A stretch of 64,000 nt of DNA from Corydoras sp. C115 (taxonomy: Eukaryota > Chordata > Actinopteri > Siluriformes > Callichthyidae), in NCBI GenBank assembly GCA_019802505.1, contig JAFMOC010000299.1, positions 575,001 through 639,000 of the forward strand, read 5' to 3'. Position numbers and translations under genes: made by a program. Positions 30,021 through 43,200 of this stretch are shown piece after piece; the stretch's first letter is position 1, and every line of letters starts with the position of its first letter. The notes below the pieces were generated by a model, which worked only from the letters and a program-made list of their open reading frames with translations, did not search any database and was not told where the DNA came from.

Positions 30021-33000
30021 CTGCAGAAAAAGAAATGGACCATTCAGTCATTCAGGTTGCAAGTGGAGACCGGGTTAGAATACAGAGCTCAGTTTAAATA
30101 ACATTAAAACACAGGCAGGTCCCGTCCTTAAATCTGATTGGCCGAGCCGTTTGTGTGGACATCATTAACAATAACACACACCTCTCAGTGCTTCACATTT
30201 GTATCAATCTTTATCCTCTACTAGGGTCGCGGGGGGTTCCCTAGTAAACATGGAAACTCCGCGTGGGTTTCCTCCGGGTTCTCCGGTTTCCTCCCACAGT
30301 CCAAAAACATGGATCAAGGTCAATTAAATTTTCCAAATTGCCCCATATAGTGTGTCTGTGTGAGTGAGTGTGGGTCCAGTGATAGATTGCCCCCCTGTCC
30401 TGGGTGTATCTGCCCAGCACCCGAAACGTTCTCCCCTGGATGGGCATGGGGAACCCCCCCCCCCCTCCCGCGACCCTAATAGAGGATAAAGCAGAAGATA
30501 ATGGATAGTGGGTGGCACGGTGGCTTAGTGGTTGGCATGTTGTCCTCTCAGCACTAGGGATTCCCAGTTCGAATGCCAATCAGGGTGGGGTTTGCATGTT
30601 CTCCCCGTGCCTGCGTGGGTTTCCTCCGGGTTCTCCGGTTTCCTCTCACAGTCCAAAAACATGGATCAAGGTCAATTGAATTCTCCAAATTGCCGCATAT
30701 AGAGTGTGTATGTATGAGTGAGTGTGTGTCAGTGACAGATTGCCCCCTGTCCTGGGTCTATCTGCCCAGTGCCTGAGACGTTTCCCCAGGATGGGCATGG
30801 GGAACCCCACCCCCCCCGCCACCGCGCGACCCTAATAGAGGATAATGCGGAAGATAATGGATGTATTTTGTGTTCACTCAGGTTTCTAATATTATTCATT
30901 CATTCATTATCTTCCGCTTTTATCCTATATTAGGGTCATGGGGGGGGGTTCCCCATGCCCATCCAGGGGAGAACGTTTCGGGCGCTGGGCAGATACAACC
31001 AGGACAGGGGGGCTATCTATCACTTGACCCACACTCACTCACACAGACACACTCTATATGGGGCAATTTGGAGAACTCAATTGACTTGATCCATGTTTTT
31101 GGACTGTGGGAGGAAACCGGAGAACCCGGAGGAAACTCACACGGACACGGGGAGAACATGGAAACTCCACCCAGATTGGGATTTGAACCGGGAATCCTTA
31201 GTGCTGAGAGGAGAACATGCTAAACCACTTAGTCACCGTGCCGCCCGGTTTGTAATATTAAAATGTAAATATGGAAAAAGCAAAAGAAGAGAAGTCTGTG
31301 AGGGGTGAATACTTTTTCACATCACTTTCACTTTCACCGATAAATAAAGAGACCTACAGTCGTGCAGAAGTTCCGCTGCGGTCAGCATCTTGATGCGCTG
31401 CTCAGGATCCGTGATGTTCAGCTCGTTCAGATGGGATTCCTTCAAACTGCCGAAGTCCTCCAGACTTTGGATCCCGTGCATCGAGAGAAGAGAGCTGAGC
31501 TCCTGTACAGACAGAAACGCAAACCGTAGTTATTTAAAAATCGGGGAAAAAAATGGACTTTAAATCAGATTGGTTTGTCCAGTCGTGACATCCATCCATT
31601 ATCTTCTGCTTTATCCTCTATTAGGGTCGTGGGGGGGGGTCTCGGGGCGCTGGGCCCAGGACAGGGGGCAATCTATCACTGACACACACTCACTCAGACA
31701 TACACACTCTATATGGGGCAATTTGGAGAATTCAATTGACCTTGATCCATGTTTTTGGACTATGGGAGGAAACCGGAGAACCCAGAGGAAACCCACGCGG
31801 ACACGGGGAGAACATGGAAACTCCACCCAGATTGGGATTCGGACCAGGAATCCCCAAGGCTGAGAGGAGAACATGCTAAACCACTAAGCAACCCACTATC
31901 TATTAGCTTCCACTAATAGATAGTTAGGGGTGGGGTTCCCCATACCCAACCAGGGGAGAATGTCTCGGGCGCTGGGCAGATACAACCAGGACAGGGGGGC
32001 AATCTATCACTGACACACACACTCAATATGGGGCAATTTGGAGAATTCAATTGATTTGATCCATGTTTTTTGGACTGTGGGAGAAAACCGGAGAACCCGG
32101 AGGAAACCCACGCGGACACGGGGAGGACATGCAAACTTCACCCAGATTGGGATTCGAACCGGAATGCCCAGCGCTGATAGGAGAACATGCTAAACCACTA
32201 AGCCACCGTGCCAACCACCATCCATTATCTTTCACTTTATCCTATATTAGGGTCGCGGGGGGGAGGGGGGGGTTTCCCATGCCCATCCAGGGGAGAGCGT
32301 TTCGGGTGCTGGGCAGATACACCCTGGACAGGGGGGGCAATCTATCACTGGACACACACTCACTCACACACACACACACACACACACACACTCTATATGG
32401 GGCAATTTGGAGAATTCAATTGATTTGATCCATGTTTTTTGGACTGTGGGAGGAAACCGGAGAACCCGGAGGAAACCCATGTGGACACAATTGTTATCAT
32501 AAAAAGATAAAAATGCATGCTTACAGTCAGGCCGATTTTTTCCAGGACCTCCTCCAGGGTTTTGGGTTTGTTATGGCGGCTCTGGCTGTGGAACCTCTTC
32601 CTCCTCGGTGGTGGAGTGTCCTCATCTGGCATCACAGTGACGTAGATGAACTTGAAAGACCCCACTTTGTTGTTCAGCTTTCCAGTCCAGGTTCCAACTG
32701 GCGGTTTCTCGATTATATAGATAATGTCTCCTTTCTGTTAAAGAGACCGGAAGTTCAGACTAGTACACAAATGTCTTTACAGAACCTGGAGTGGACGCTT
32801 TAAAGATGTTAATCAGAGAGAGGAACCTGGAGTTTGAGGGATTCGATATCGTAAGGACTCGGGGTGAAGTCAGTGTGTACCAGAGCCTTGCCACAAAACG
32901 GTCCACTGTAAGAACTTTCCATGCTGTCCCTCTGGCTGAAGCCACTGTCCAAACTTTGCCGGTCCCCGCCTGGACAGAGTAGAACAGGAGAACGGGTTCT

Positions 33001-34765
33001 GAAGCAGTGTTCTAGCACCTGTACTCACACTGAAGACACAGCCGATCAGAAAACCTACATCCAGAGAGCTGGCGGCTGAGGGGCGGGTGCATGGTGTCCT
33101 CTGAACTGTTGGAACACACAGAGGTCCGCTTCCCAGCGGTCATGTCCGGAGTCCAGTCAGCGGGGGAGATGGGAGACATCGAATTGTCCTCTCCACTATC
33201 AACCTGCAGACACCGGTTTTGTTAGTGTGGACATGAATAGAACCAAGAACTGCATTAACGGAGACACATGAACTCTAACAGGTTATTCAATCTAAACACC
33301 AGGGCTTAGTGGTTTAGCATGGGATTCTCTAGGGATTCCCGGTTCGAATCGCGATCTGGGCGGAGTTTCCATTTTCTCCCCGTGGGTCACTAAGCCCCCG
33401 TGGGTTTCCTCCGGGTTCTCCGGTTTCCTCCCACAGTCCAAAAACATGGATCAAGGTGAATTGAGTTCTCCAAATTGCCCCATATAGAGTGTGTGTGTGT
33501 ATGTCCAGTGATAGATTGCCCCCCTGTCCTGGGTGTATCTGCCCAGCGCCCGATAAGTTCTCCCCTAGATGGGCATGGGGAACCCCCCCGCGACCCTAAT
33601 AGAGGATAAAGTGGAAGATAATGGATGGATTGATGTGTTCGATGGTTAATACTGGAGGGTTTTGTGCAGGTTAGTATCTTTATTTGTCTTATTATTGTGT
33701 CTTTGGGAGGAAACTGACGTCCTCTGAGGAAACACACACAGTTTCTTTGTTTTACAGACTGGGAACTGAACCTCGGACGTTTAGCTGTGGGGCAGAAGCG
33801 TAACGTCCGCGGTGCAGGGAGAGGAAGTTGACTCTGGAGGACGTTAAACAAAATGAATAAATAATTTGTTTAGTGGACTTCATTAAAATGTCATCTATTT
33901 TTTCACTTGTAGCTTTTCAGACACACACGTCCTGCTTCTCTCCTTTAACTGAAGCATGGTGACCAGGTTAGTCTCTCAGCTCACTGTCGAGGAACCCCTG
34001 GAAGTAGGGTGACCAGATTGCACTTCACCAGATGTGGGACAAAGACTATGTTTGAGTGGGACAATGTTGGACACCAATGCATTAAGGTAGTCTAAAATTC
34101 ATTCATTCATTATCATTCATTTATACTATATTAGGGTCGCAGGGGGGTTCCCCATGTCCATCCAGGGGAGAATGTCTCGGGCACTGGGCAGATACACCCA
34201 GGATAGGGGGGCAATTTATCACTGAACACACACTCACTCACACACACTCACTCTATATGGGGCAATTTGGAGAATTCAATTGACCTTGATCCATGTTTTT
34301 TGGACTGTGGGAGGAAACCGGAGAACCCGGAGGAAACCCACACGGACACGGGGAGAACATGCGAACTGAAGGGATAAAATTTTAAGATTTATACGCAAAA
34401 GTACTTCATGTTCAAGGGGATCAGCGCATTCTGTAATGAGATGGGGCAAACTAGCCGACGGTTGCTCAAGGCCTAGATATTTCATCAACCTGCAAACATC
34501 TGGCATCTAGGGTGACCAGATGTCCTGCTTTGTGCGGGACAGTCACGCAATTTCGTTACTTTTCACGCGTCCCGCAAATTGAGACGTTGCCCCTCATTGT
34601 TATTGAAAGTCAGACTCCAGTTTTGAAATGCGTGTTTTATAATCCGACATTGGACGGCTGTGTTGTCTGTTATTGGGGGAGAGGCGGGCTGTTTGAATAT
34701 CAACCAATCGGGAAAAGGGATGCATGTTAAGGGCGTGTCCACCAACACAAACAATGCAAAATAGG

Positions 34766-34803
<38 letters not shown>

Positions 34804-34858
34804 GGAAGTGCATTGGTGTCCCACACACATATATATCCCATTGTCCCATTGGTGTCCC

Positions 34859-34897
<39 letters not shown>

Positions 34898-35226
34898 GCA
34901 GTGCATTGGTGTCCCACATTGTCCCACACAAACATCTTTGTCTTTATCCCACATCTGGCTGGAATTGGAATCTGGTCACCCTACTGGCATCTGGCGAATA
35001 AAGCTCAAGGGCCCCGAGCTGTATCGAGCTCCCCCAGATAAGGGAAGGAACGACGCGTTCACCCCCCACATAGAACTCCTTCGACAAATTGTTTCAGAAT
35101 AAGCAGAACGAGGGATGTTTTTCACAATAAATAGAGTCAGCAATTGGACTTCGGGGCTCTGTCTTGCTGAGACTGGTGTGGTGCTGAGATTATAGTGGGA
35201 TTCAAACTGGGAGAGGAGAACGTGCA

Positions 35227-35307
<81 letters not shown>

Positions 35308-38300
35308 TTGTATATATTATTTAAATGTACCTTTCTCTAATGCAGTGATTCTCAATTATTTTCTGTTAAGCCCCTGTAGGAAGACATTTTGCGCCCCCCC
35401 CCCCCCCCCCCCCCCCCCCCCCCACATACACACACACGCACACTCACCTCACCCCCCCACCAACATGACAAAATGGGATAAAGTATTTTTTACACGCCCA
35501 CTGTAGTATGATTTGTCTATAAATTTGTTATAAGTACACCTCTTTTATAACAGTGTATCCTTATTAACAATAAAGAAAACAAAAAAGAAAGAATAATTTT
35601 ATTAACTTTGTTTTTTAGTTTGTAACAGAAACGAATGAAATCCTTATTTAAACGAGAAACATTTTTGAACTGACTGGCATTTGATACTGAAAAATGAAAT
35701 TAAATAAAATCATTAAATAATAATAAATTCAAATTCATCAGCAACATTCATTCAGGAGCACAATTTATTAACACTTTAACCTACAAAACAAAAATGAATA
35801 CAACAATTTTTTTTTTTTTGCGGAAGTCAGAACTAATGTCTCCAACGCGCCCGTTTTGCAGCGCACGGCTTTTCTGAAGTAGCTTTCATAAAGCGTTATG
35901 ATTGCTGGCTCTACACGTCACGTTTACGATTAAAAAACTCAAGCGGCTGATCAGCGTGATCGGGGTGTAATGTCTTTAAGTGACGCCTTCATTTATTTGG
36001 CTTCACGCTGTCCGCTGCCAACATTTTAAGACACAGAAGACACACCGGTCTTTCTTCGTCTCCCACCTTAGTTACAGTGAAGCCAAGCGCTACTGTACAC
36101 ACGCTTCGACATTTAGTTTTCAGTTGACTTTTGTTGCTATCATTATGTTCGTCTGTCTCTCCGCCATCCCTGTTAAATATTTTTCCATGTTGTCTCTTGA
36201 GGGTTTGTTCAGTACACTTTATATCACTTGCTCTGTGCTATCTTGTTATGCGCCCCCCCCCCCCCAGGCACCGCACAGGCGCGCCCCACTATTTGAGAAA
36301 CACTGCTCTAATGTAAGAAAACATAGTAAACATGGAGCTTTCACACTATTTTCACAGTGTTTCTCAAATTAAAACACCTGACTGTATGCAATTACACAGA
36401 ACAGACGGTTCTTTAATGTTCTTTCTGGTAGTTTCTCTAACATCAGAGACCCCAACTCCACATTAGAGTGTTTTTTTTTGCTGTAGGGTCATGTTTACGT
36501 CTCTTTCCTCCAGATCTCTACGTACTGCCGCAGTTCTGACCTGATTTGCATTGTTTGTGTTGGTGGACACGCCCTTAACATGTGTCCGTGTTCCCGATTG
36601 GTTGACATTCAAACATTCTCCCCCGATAACAGACAACACGACAGTCCAATGGCAGATTATAAAACACACATTTCAAAACCGCAGTCTGACTTTCGATAAC
36701 AATGCGGGACAACGTCTCAATATGCGGGATGCGTGAAAAGTAACGAAATTGCGGGATCTGGCCACCCTACCCTCGAGAGTATTAGAAATCAGTAATGGGT
36801 TACTAACACGGTAGAGGGCAACCTGACTTCTTCGTTCTTATGGATGAGAACCTGATGGATGCAGTAGATCACTGAACTTACCCCTTCCTCTGCAAGTGCC
36901 TTCTGCACCATTTTGGAAGTTTTTCGCGTCATGGTGCGACTGATGACACTCCGCCATTTCTTTCCCAGCTTTCCATTGTTCTTTCCTGCGTTCTGGTCAA
37001 CGTCATCTTCTGGCAACTAAAAAAAGAAATCATAACAGAAGTAAACACCAATTATCCATCCATCCATCCATCCATCCATTATCTTCTGCTATCCTCTATT
37101 AGGGTCGCGGTGGGGTTCCCCATGCCCATCCAGGGAGAACATTTCAGGCGCTGGGCAGATACACCCAGGACAGGACGCCAATCTATCACTGGACACACAC
37201 TCACTCACACACTCTATATGGGGCAATTTGGAGAACTCAATTGACCTTGATCCATGTTTTTGGACTGTTGGAGGAAACCAGAAAACCCTGAGCAGTTCCA
37301 CGAAGACGCAGGGAGAACATGCAAACTCCACCGAGATTGGGATTCGAACTGGGAATATCTAGCGCTGAGAGGAGAACATGCTAAACCACTAAGCCACCAT
37401 GCCGCCAGTTAACATCAACAAGAAGCTAAAATTAATCAACAATATAAAAGTAAATGCTGGTACGGTGTGGCACGGTGTCTTAGTGATTGGCATGTTCTCC
37501 TCTCAGCGCTAGGGATTCCAGGCTCGAATCCCAATCTGGAGTTTGCATGTTCTCCCCGTGTCCCCGTGTGGGTTTCCTCCGGGGTTCTCAATTGAGTTCT
37601 CCAAATTGCCCCATATAGAGTGTGTGTGTGAGTGAGTGTGTGTCCAGCGATAGATTGCCCCCCTGTCTTGGGTGTATCTTCCCAGCGCCCGAAGTGTTCT
37701 CCCCTGGATAGGCATGAGGAACCCCCCCCCACCCCCGGCACGGAAGATAACGGATGGATGGATGTTCTTTTTTGGGGAAATGCAGGTTACAGTGATTGTT
37801 GTACATTTGTTTGTATACTGTGCGTTTAACTAAAATCATTTTTTTTCCTTGTTATTTGCTGGAATGTGTTTAATAAAAGCAATTCTAACAGATTCAACAA
37901 TACTAACATGATGTGTGTAAACAGGATTCAATATAAAAGCCTAAAAAATAGAGATTCACCCGGTAGATCTCGATGACCTGTCCAATGGAAAAGTAGATCT
38001 CGGACCAGAAAAGTGTGGGCACCCCTGTTCTACATTATTAATGTACTTGGCTCGATACACTTTCAGGTGCAATGCTGGGAAGTGCGTCACTCGATTTGCA
38101 CACCGCTCTCAGAAGTCATTCCAGGTTCTATGCTTGGTTAGCACATCACCGGATGGCACGCTGACTGGGTACGTAAATAGGTTCTGTGGTTTAATGGTGG
38201 TTGGTTCGACTCAAACACATTTTTCTTTTGTTTTACACAAAGACGCGACATTAAGAACAAAAACAGCTGTTTACAATCTTTAATTAATCTACAATACGAT

Positions 38301-40226
38301 GTAGAACGCTTAATCTTAGTTATTAATGATTTTTATAATATTATATAATGGTACCAATGATTATTAAATTTACTAAAATATGTTTAATTATGTTTATTTT
38401 TTAATTAAATAGTTTTGAATTTGTGAAAAATTTTGCTGATGCCATGAATTATTTCCCAATTTTTGGTAACAAACACAATACGAATGTTGGGGATTTGGGG
38501 AGTTTCCTTTTTTATATTTTTAATAAAATTATTATTATTATATTTTTTTACAAATTCCCAAATCAAGAATCAAGAAAAATATATTATTTATTATTTATTA
38601 ATTTATTATTATTATTTATTGTTATAATGTATTAATATCACATGTGGTACATGAGACAAGAAAGAAATTATGGGTCATGGACCCCGATTAAATTTATGAT
38701 TTAAATTTAAATTTTAAAGAAGAAAATGAGAAAAAAAAACATTATATATATATATCCGCTTCATCCTCTATTAGGGTCGCAAGTTGGGGGTTCCCCATGC
38801 CCATCCAGGGGAGAACGTTTCGGGCGCCTGGCAGATACTCCCAGGACAGGACACCAATTTATCCTCTGAACACACAATCACTGAACACACAATCCCAATC
38901 TGGGTGGAGGTTGCATGTTTTCCCCGTGTCCGCATGGGTTTCCTCCGTGTTCTCCGGTTTCCTTCCACAGTCCAAAAACATGGATCAAGGTCAATTGAAT
39001 TCTCCAAATTGCTCCATATAGAGTGTGTGTGTGAGAGTGAGTGTGTGTTCAGTGATAGATTGCCCCCCTGTCCTGGGTGTATCTGCCCAGCACCTGAAAC
39101 GTTCTCCCCTGGATGGGCATGGGGAACCCCTCCCCCTCCCCCCGCGACCCTAATCGAGGATAAATCGGAAGATAATGGATATAGCCCCGAAAGCCCAGGT
39201 CTAACGACGCCCCTGGCTGACCCACTGCACTGAGCCAAAGGTGGCCTTAAACGAGAACATTATTATGGTTCACATGTCCCAAAACACACCTGGTCCATGT
39301 TGGACAGACATCTGGCCCAGTCAGCTATATGCGAGCCCACAAATGCTTAAGCCAATAGGGCCCAGATGTTTTAAACACACATCAGGGTCACCTCTGGTGG
39401 AGAAGTGGCAGTACGATCTCCGTGTGAGTCACTTTTGGATTATGCGTGGCACTAATCTGGTGCACGTGAGCCACATCTTACATCTAGGAACGGTGATCCA
39501 TGTAGCACGTGGGCCGGATGAAAATATGACGTGGGCTGAATCTGGGCCAGAATGATTTATATCTGGGTTTCATTGTCCTTGGTTTTATTAAAAACATTAC
39601 ATTTCTATTTGGGGAACTCAATTGACCTTGATCCATGTTTTTGGACTGTGGAAGGAAACCGGAGAACACGGAGGAAACCCATGAGGACAGCGCTCAGCGC
39701 TAGGGATTCCCGGTTCGAATCCCAATCTGGATGGAGTTTGCATGTTCTCCCCGTGTCCATGTGGGTTTCTTCCGGGTTCTCAGGTTTCCTCCCACAGTCT
39801 AAAAACATGGATCAAGGTCAATTGAATTCTCCAAATTGCCCCATATAGAGTGTGTGTGTGTGAGTGAGTGTGTGTCCAGTGATAGATTGGCATCCTGTCC
39901 TGGGTGTATCTGCCCAGCGCCCGAAACGTTCTCTCCTGGATGGGCATGGGGAACCCCCCCCCACGAACCTAATAGAGGATAAAGCAGAAGATAATGAATG
40001 AATGAAAGGATATTGTATTCTTGTTTTTTATAATTTTAAGTGTAAACTATGTGAGTTCAGTTGAGTTGAGAATTAGAACGCTGTCATAGTGATTAGTTTT
40101 GTCTGGAACACAGAACTCACCATCTCATCCAGAGGGGGCTCAGCGCTCGGCAATGGGGAGGATGGTTTGGGCTTCATGAAGTCTTTAAAACTGCTGGATC
40201 TCTGAAGAGTCAGCTGTTAAGGCAAT

Positions 40227-40294
<68 letters not shown>

Positions 40295-43200
40295 TAAGGT
40301 TAAAGGTGTAACCTTAAAATGTTATCAATGAATTTCATTGATATACAGTACAAACGTCTCAAAGTCCAAATGTGTTTATCCATCCATCCATTATCATTAT
40401 GGATCATTATGGAGAACCAGTTTCGGGCGCTGGGCAGATACACCCAAGAAGGGTGCCAATCTATCACTCACACTCACACAAACAAACACAGTCTATATGG
40501 GGCAATTTGGAGAATTCAATTGACCTTGATCCATGTTTTTGGACTGTGGGAGGAAACCGGAGAACCCGGAGGAAACCCACGCGGACACGGGGAAAACATG
40601 CAAACTCCACCCAGATTGGGATTCGAACCGGGAATCCCTAGTGCTGAGAGGAGAACATGCTAAACCACTAAGCCACCATGCCACCCACCATCCATTATTT
40701 TCCGCTTTATCCTCTATTAGGGTCACGGGTGAGAACTTTTCAGGCGCTGGGCAGATACACTCAGGATAGGGCGCCAAGCTATCACTGAACACACACTCAC
40801 TCACACACACACACACTCTATATGGGGCAATTTGGAGAATTCAATTGACTTGATCCATGTTTTTGGACTGTGGGTGGAAACCGGAGAACCCAGAGGAAAC
40901 CCACGCGGACACAGGGAGAACATGTAAACTCCACCCAGATTGAGATTGGACCTGGGAATCCCTAGTACTGAGAGGAGAACATGCTAAACCACTAAGCCAC
41001 CGTGCCACCCCTATAATGTGTTTATATTATTATTTTTTATTAATATTTTTTTAAATGTATCAGAGCAATTTTCCAAACTGCCTGAAATATAAATACCCAG
41101 AGAATGATGTCTGGTTTCCTCCCACAGTCCAAAAACATGGTTCAAGGTCAATTGAGTTCTCCAAATTGCCCCATATAAAGTGTGTGTGTTATTGAGTGTG
41201 TGTCCAGCGATAGATTGCCCCCCTGTCCTGGGTGTATCTGCCCAGCGCCCGAAACGTTCTCCCCTGGATGGGCATGGGGGAACCACCCCCCGCGACCCTA
41301 ATAGAGGATAAAGTGGAAGATGATGGATGGATGGTTAGGCCTAAAACGTTGCACGCTGACAGAGACGTGTGAACTGGTGTGAAATTCACAGACGAACAAA
41401 CAGATCTGTGGTTTTTAATAATTACGAATTAAAATCAATTTCATGGAATGAGTGTTTTGTGAAATAGCAATTAATTAAATACTATATATTACATTATATC
41501 CATTATAATCATTATATCTATGCTGAAAGACGGTCATTAAAGTAACCAGTAATTATATTTTCTCCACTATCTCACTATACGAGCCCACGCTTGTGCGCTC
41601 ACTGCTCTGATCTCAGACGTCATGCAATGATTTGCTGAAACTTCTTGCAAAGGTTTTTGCAAACTTTGTAACACGCTCGCTTCCTGTCCCGAGAACCATA
41701 ATGGGCGGAGATAAGCAACCAAGTCAGAGCTTAGCGAGGAAACGACGGTTATCACAGCACCACACTTCTAAACCCGACTTACCAAAGTCTCACTTATCTC
41801 ATGTTCATGTATTCGAGACATGAAGACACGCACCGGTAACAGCGGCCTGTGTTGATTGATCTACAGCAGGGGTGCCCACACTTTTCTGGCCCGAGATCTA
41901 CTTTTCCATTGGACGGGTCATCGAGATCTACCGGGGTCAATCTCTATTTTTTAGGCTTTTATATTGAAACCTGTTTACACACATCATGTTAGTATTGTTG
42001 AATCTGTTAGAATTGCTCTTTTATTAAACACATTCCAGCAAATAGCATGAAGAAAACCTGATTTTAGTTAAACCCAAACACACAGTATGCAAACAAATAT
42101 ACAACAATCACTGTAACCTGCATTTCCCCAAAAAGAACATCCATTTTCCTCCCACAGTCCAAAAACATGGATCAAGTCAATTGAATTCTCAAAATTGCCC
42201 CATATAGAGTGAGTGTGTGTGTGAGTGTGTGCCCAGCGATAGATTGGCGCCCTGTCCTGGGTGTATCTCACATTGTGTGTGAATGTGTGTGTGTGTGTAT
42301 AAGTGCTTCTGATACTATGCTGTAAAAAAAGCACTTATTTTACTCAAACCTCCATAGCGATCTACCTGACACCCCTTCGCGATCGACCGGTCGACGTATT
42401 GAGCACCCCTGCTCTATTGTGTACGACCGCCGCGTGTAAGACAGTATAAGAAATAAGCCTGGCTAAATAAATCCTGGCTTCAGCAGGCCACTCAGAAGCT
42501 TTTAGGAAATGATGATGAACGTGACGAACGTGAACAGATGGCTGACGATGAGACGGCCGCTAAAAATTGTGTCTTATTTTTAGCTCTGTGTTTCATTGTC
42601 ATCTTAAAGAGCTAACGCAAAGAAATTCTGATTGGTCAGGGGTTTAAAGGGAACTCCAGCTGCACTAAACTAAATTACATTTGGTCATTTATTGGACGCT
42701 TTTATCCAAATCAACTTACAAGGTGAGCACAGGGTTCATCACAGCGCCCCCTGGAGCAATGAGGGTTAAGGGTCTTGCTTAAGGACTCACACTGGGAACT
42801 TCAGTGGACCTTAGATTTGAACCCACAACCTTCAGATTGATAGCCCAACACACGAACCACTGAGGCATCGCGCCCTCACCACATCATGATGATCTAAATT
42901 GAGTTCTCCATATAGAGTGTGTCTGTGTGTCTGAGTGAGTGTGTGTTCAGTGATAGATTGCCCCCCTCTGTCCTGGGTGTATCTGCCCAGAGCCCGAAAC
43001 GCTCTCCTCTGGATGGGCATGGGGACCCCCCCCCCCCCCCCCCCCCGCGACCCTAATATAGGATAAAGCTGAAGATAATGGATGGCTGTATTTTTTATAT
43101 TTATGTTTTATTTATTACAGAACTATAAGGTTTACAAACTTTAAAGTACCCATTTAGGTACCAAAGCTTCCTCACTGACTGTTTAGTTGAGTTTTAATAA

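Noticed and set aside
29893..30078. Plus-strand frame across 29893-30078
   Set aside because: Antisense shadow of sash3 exon 8.
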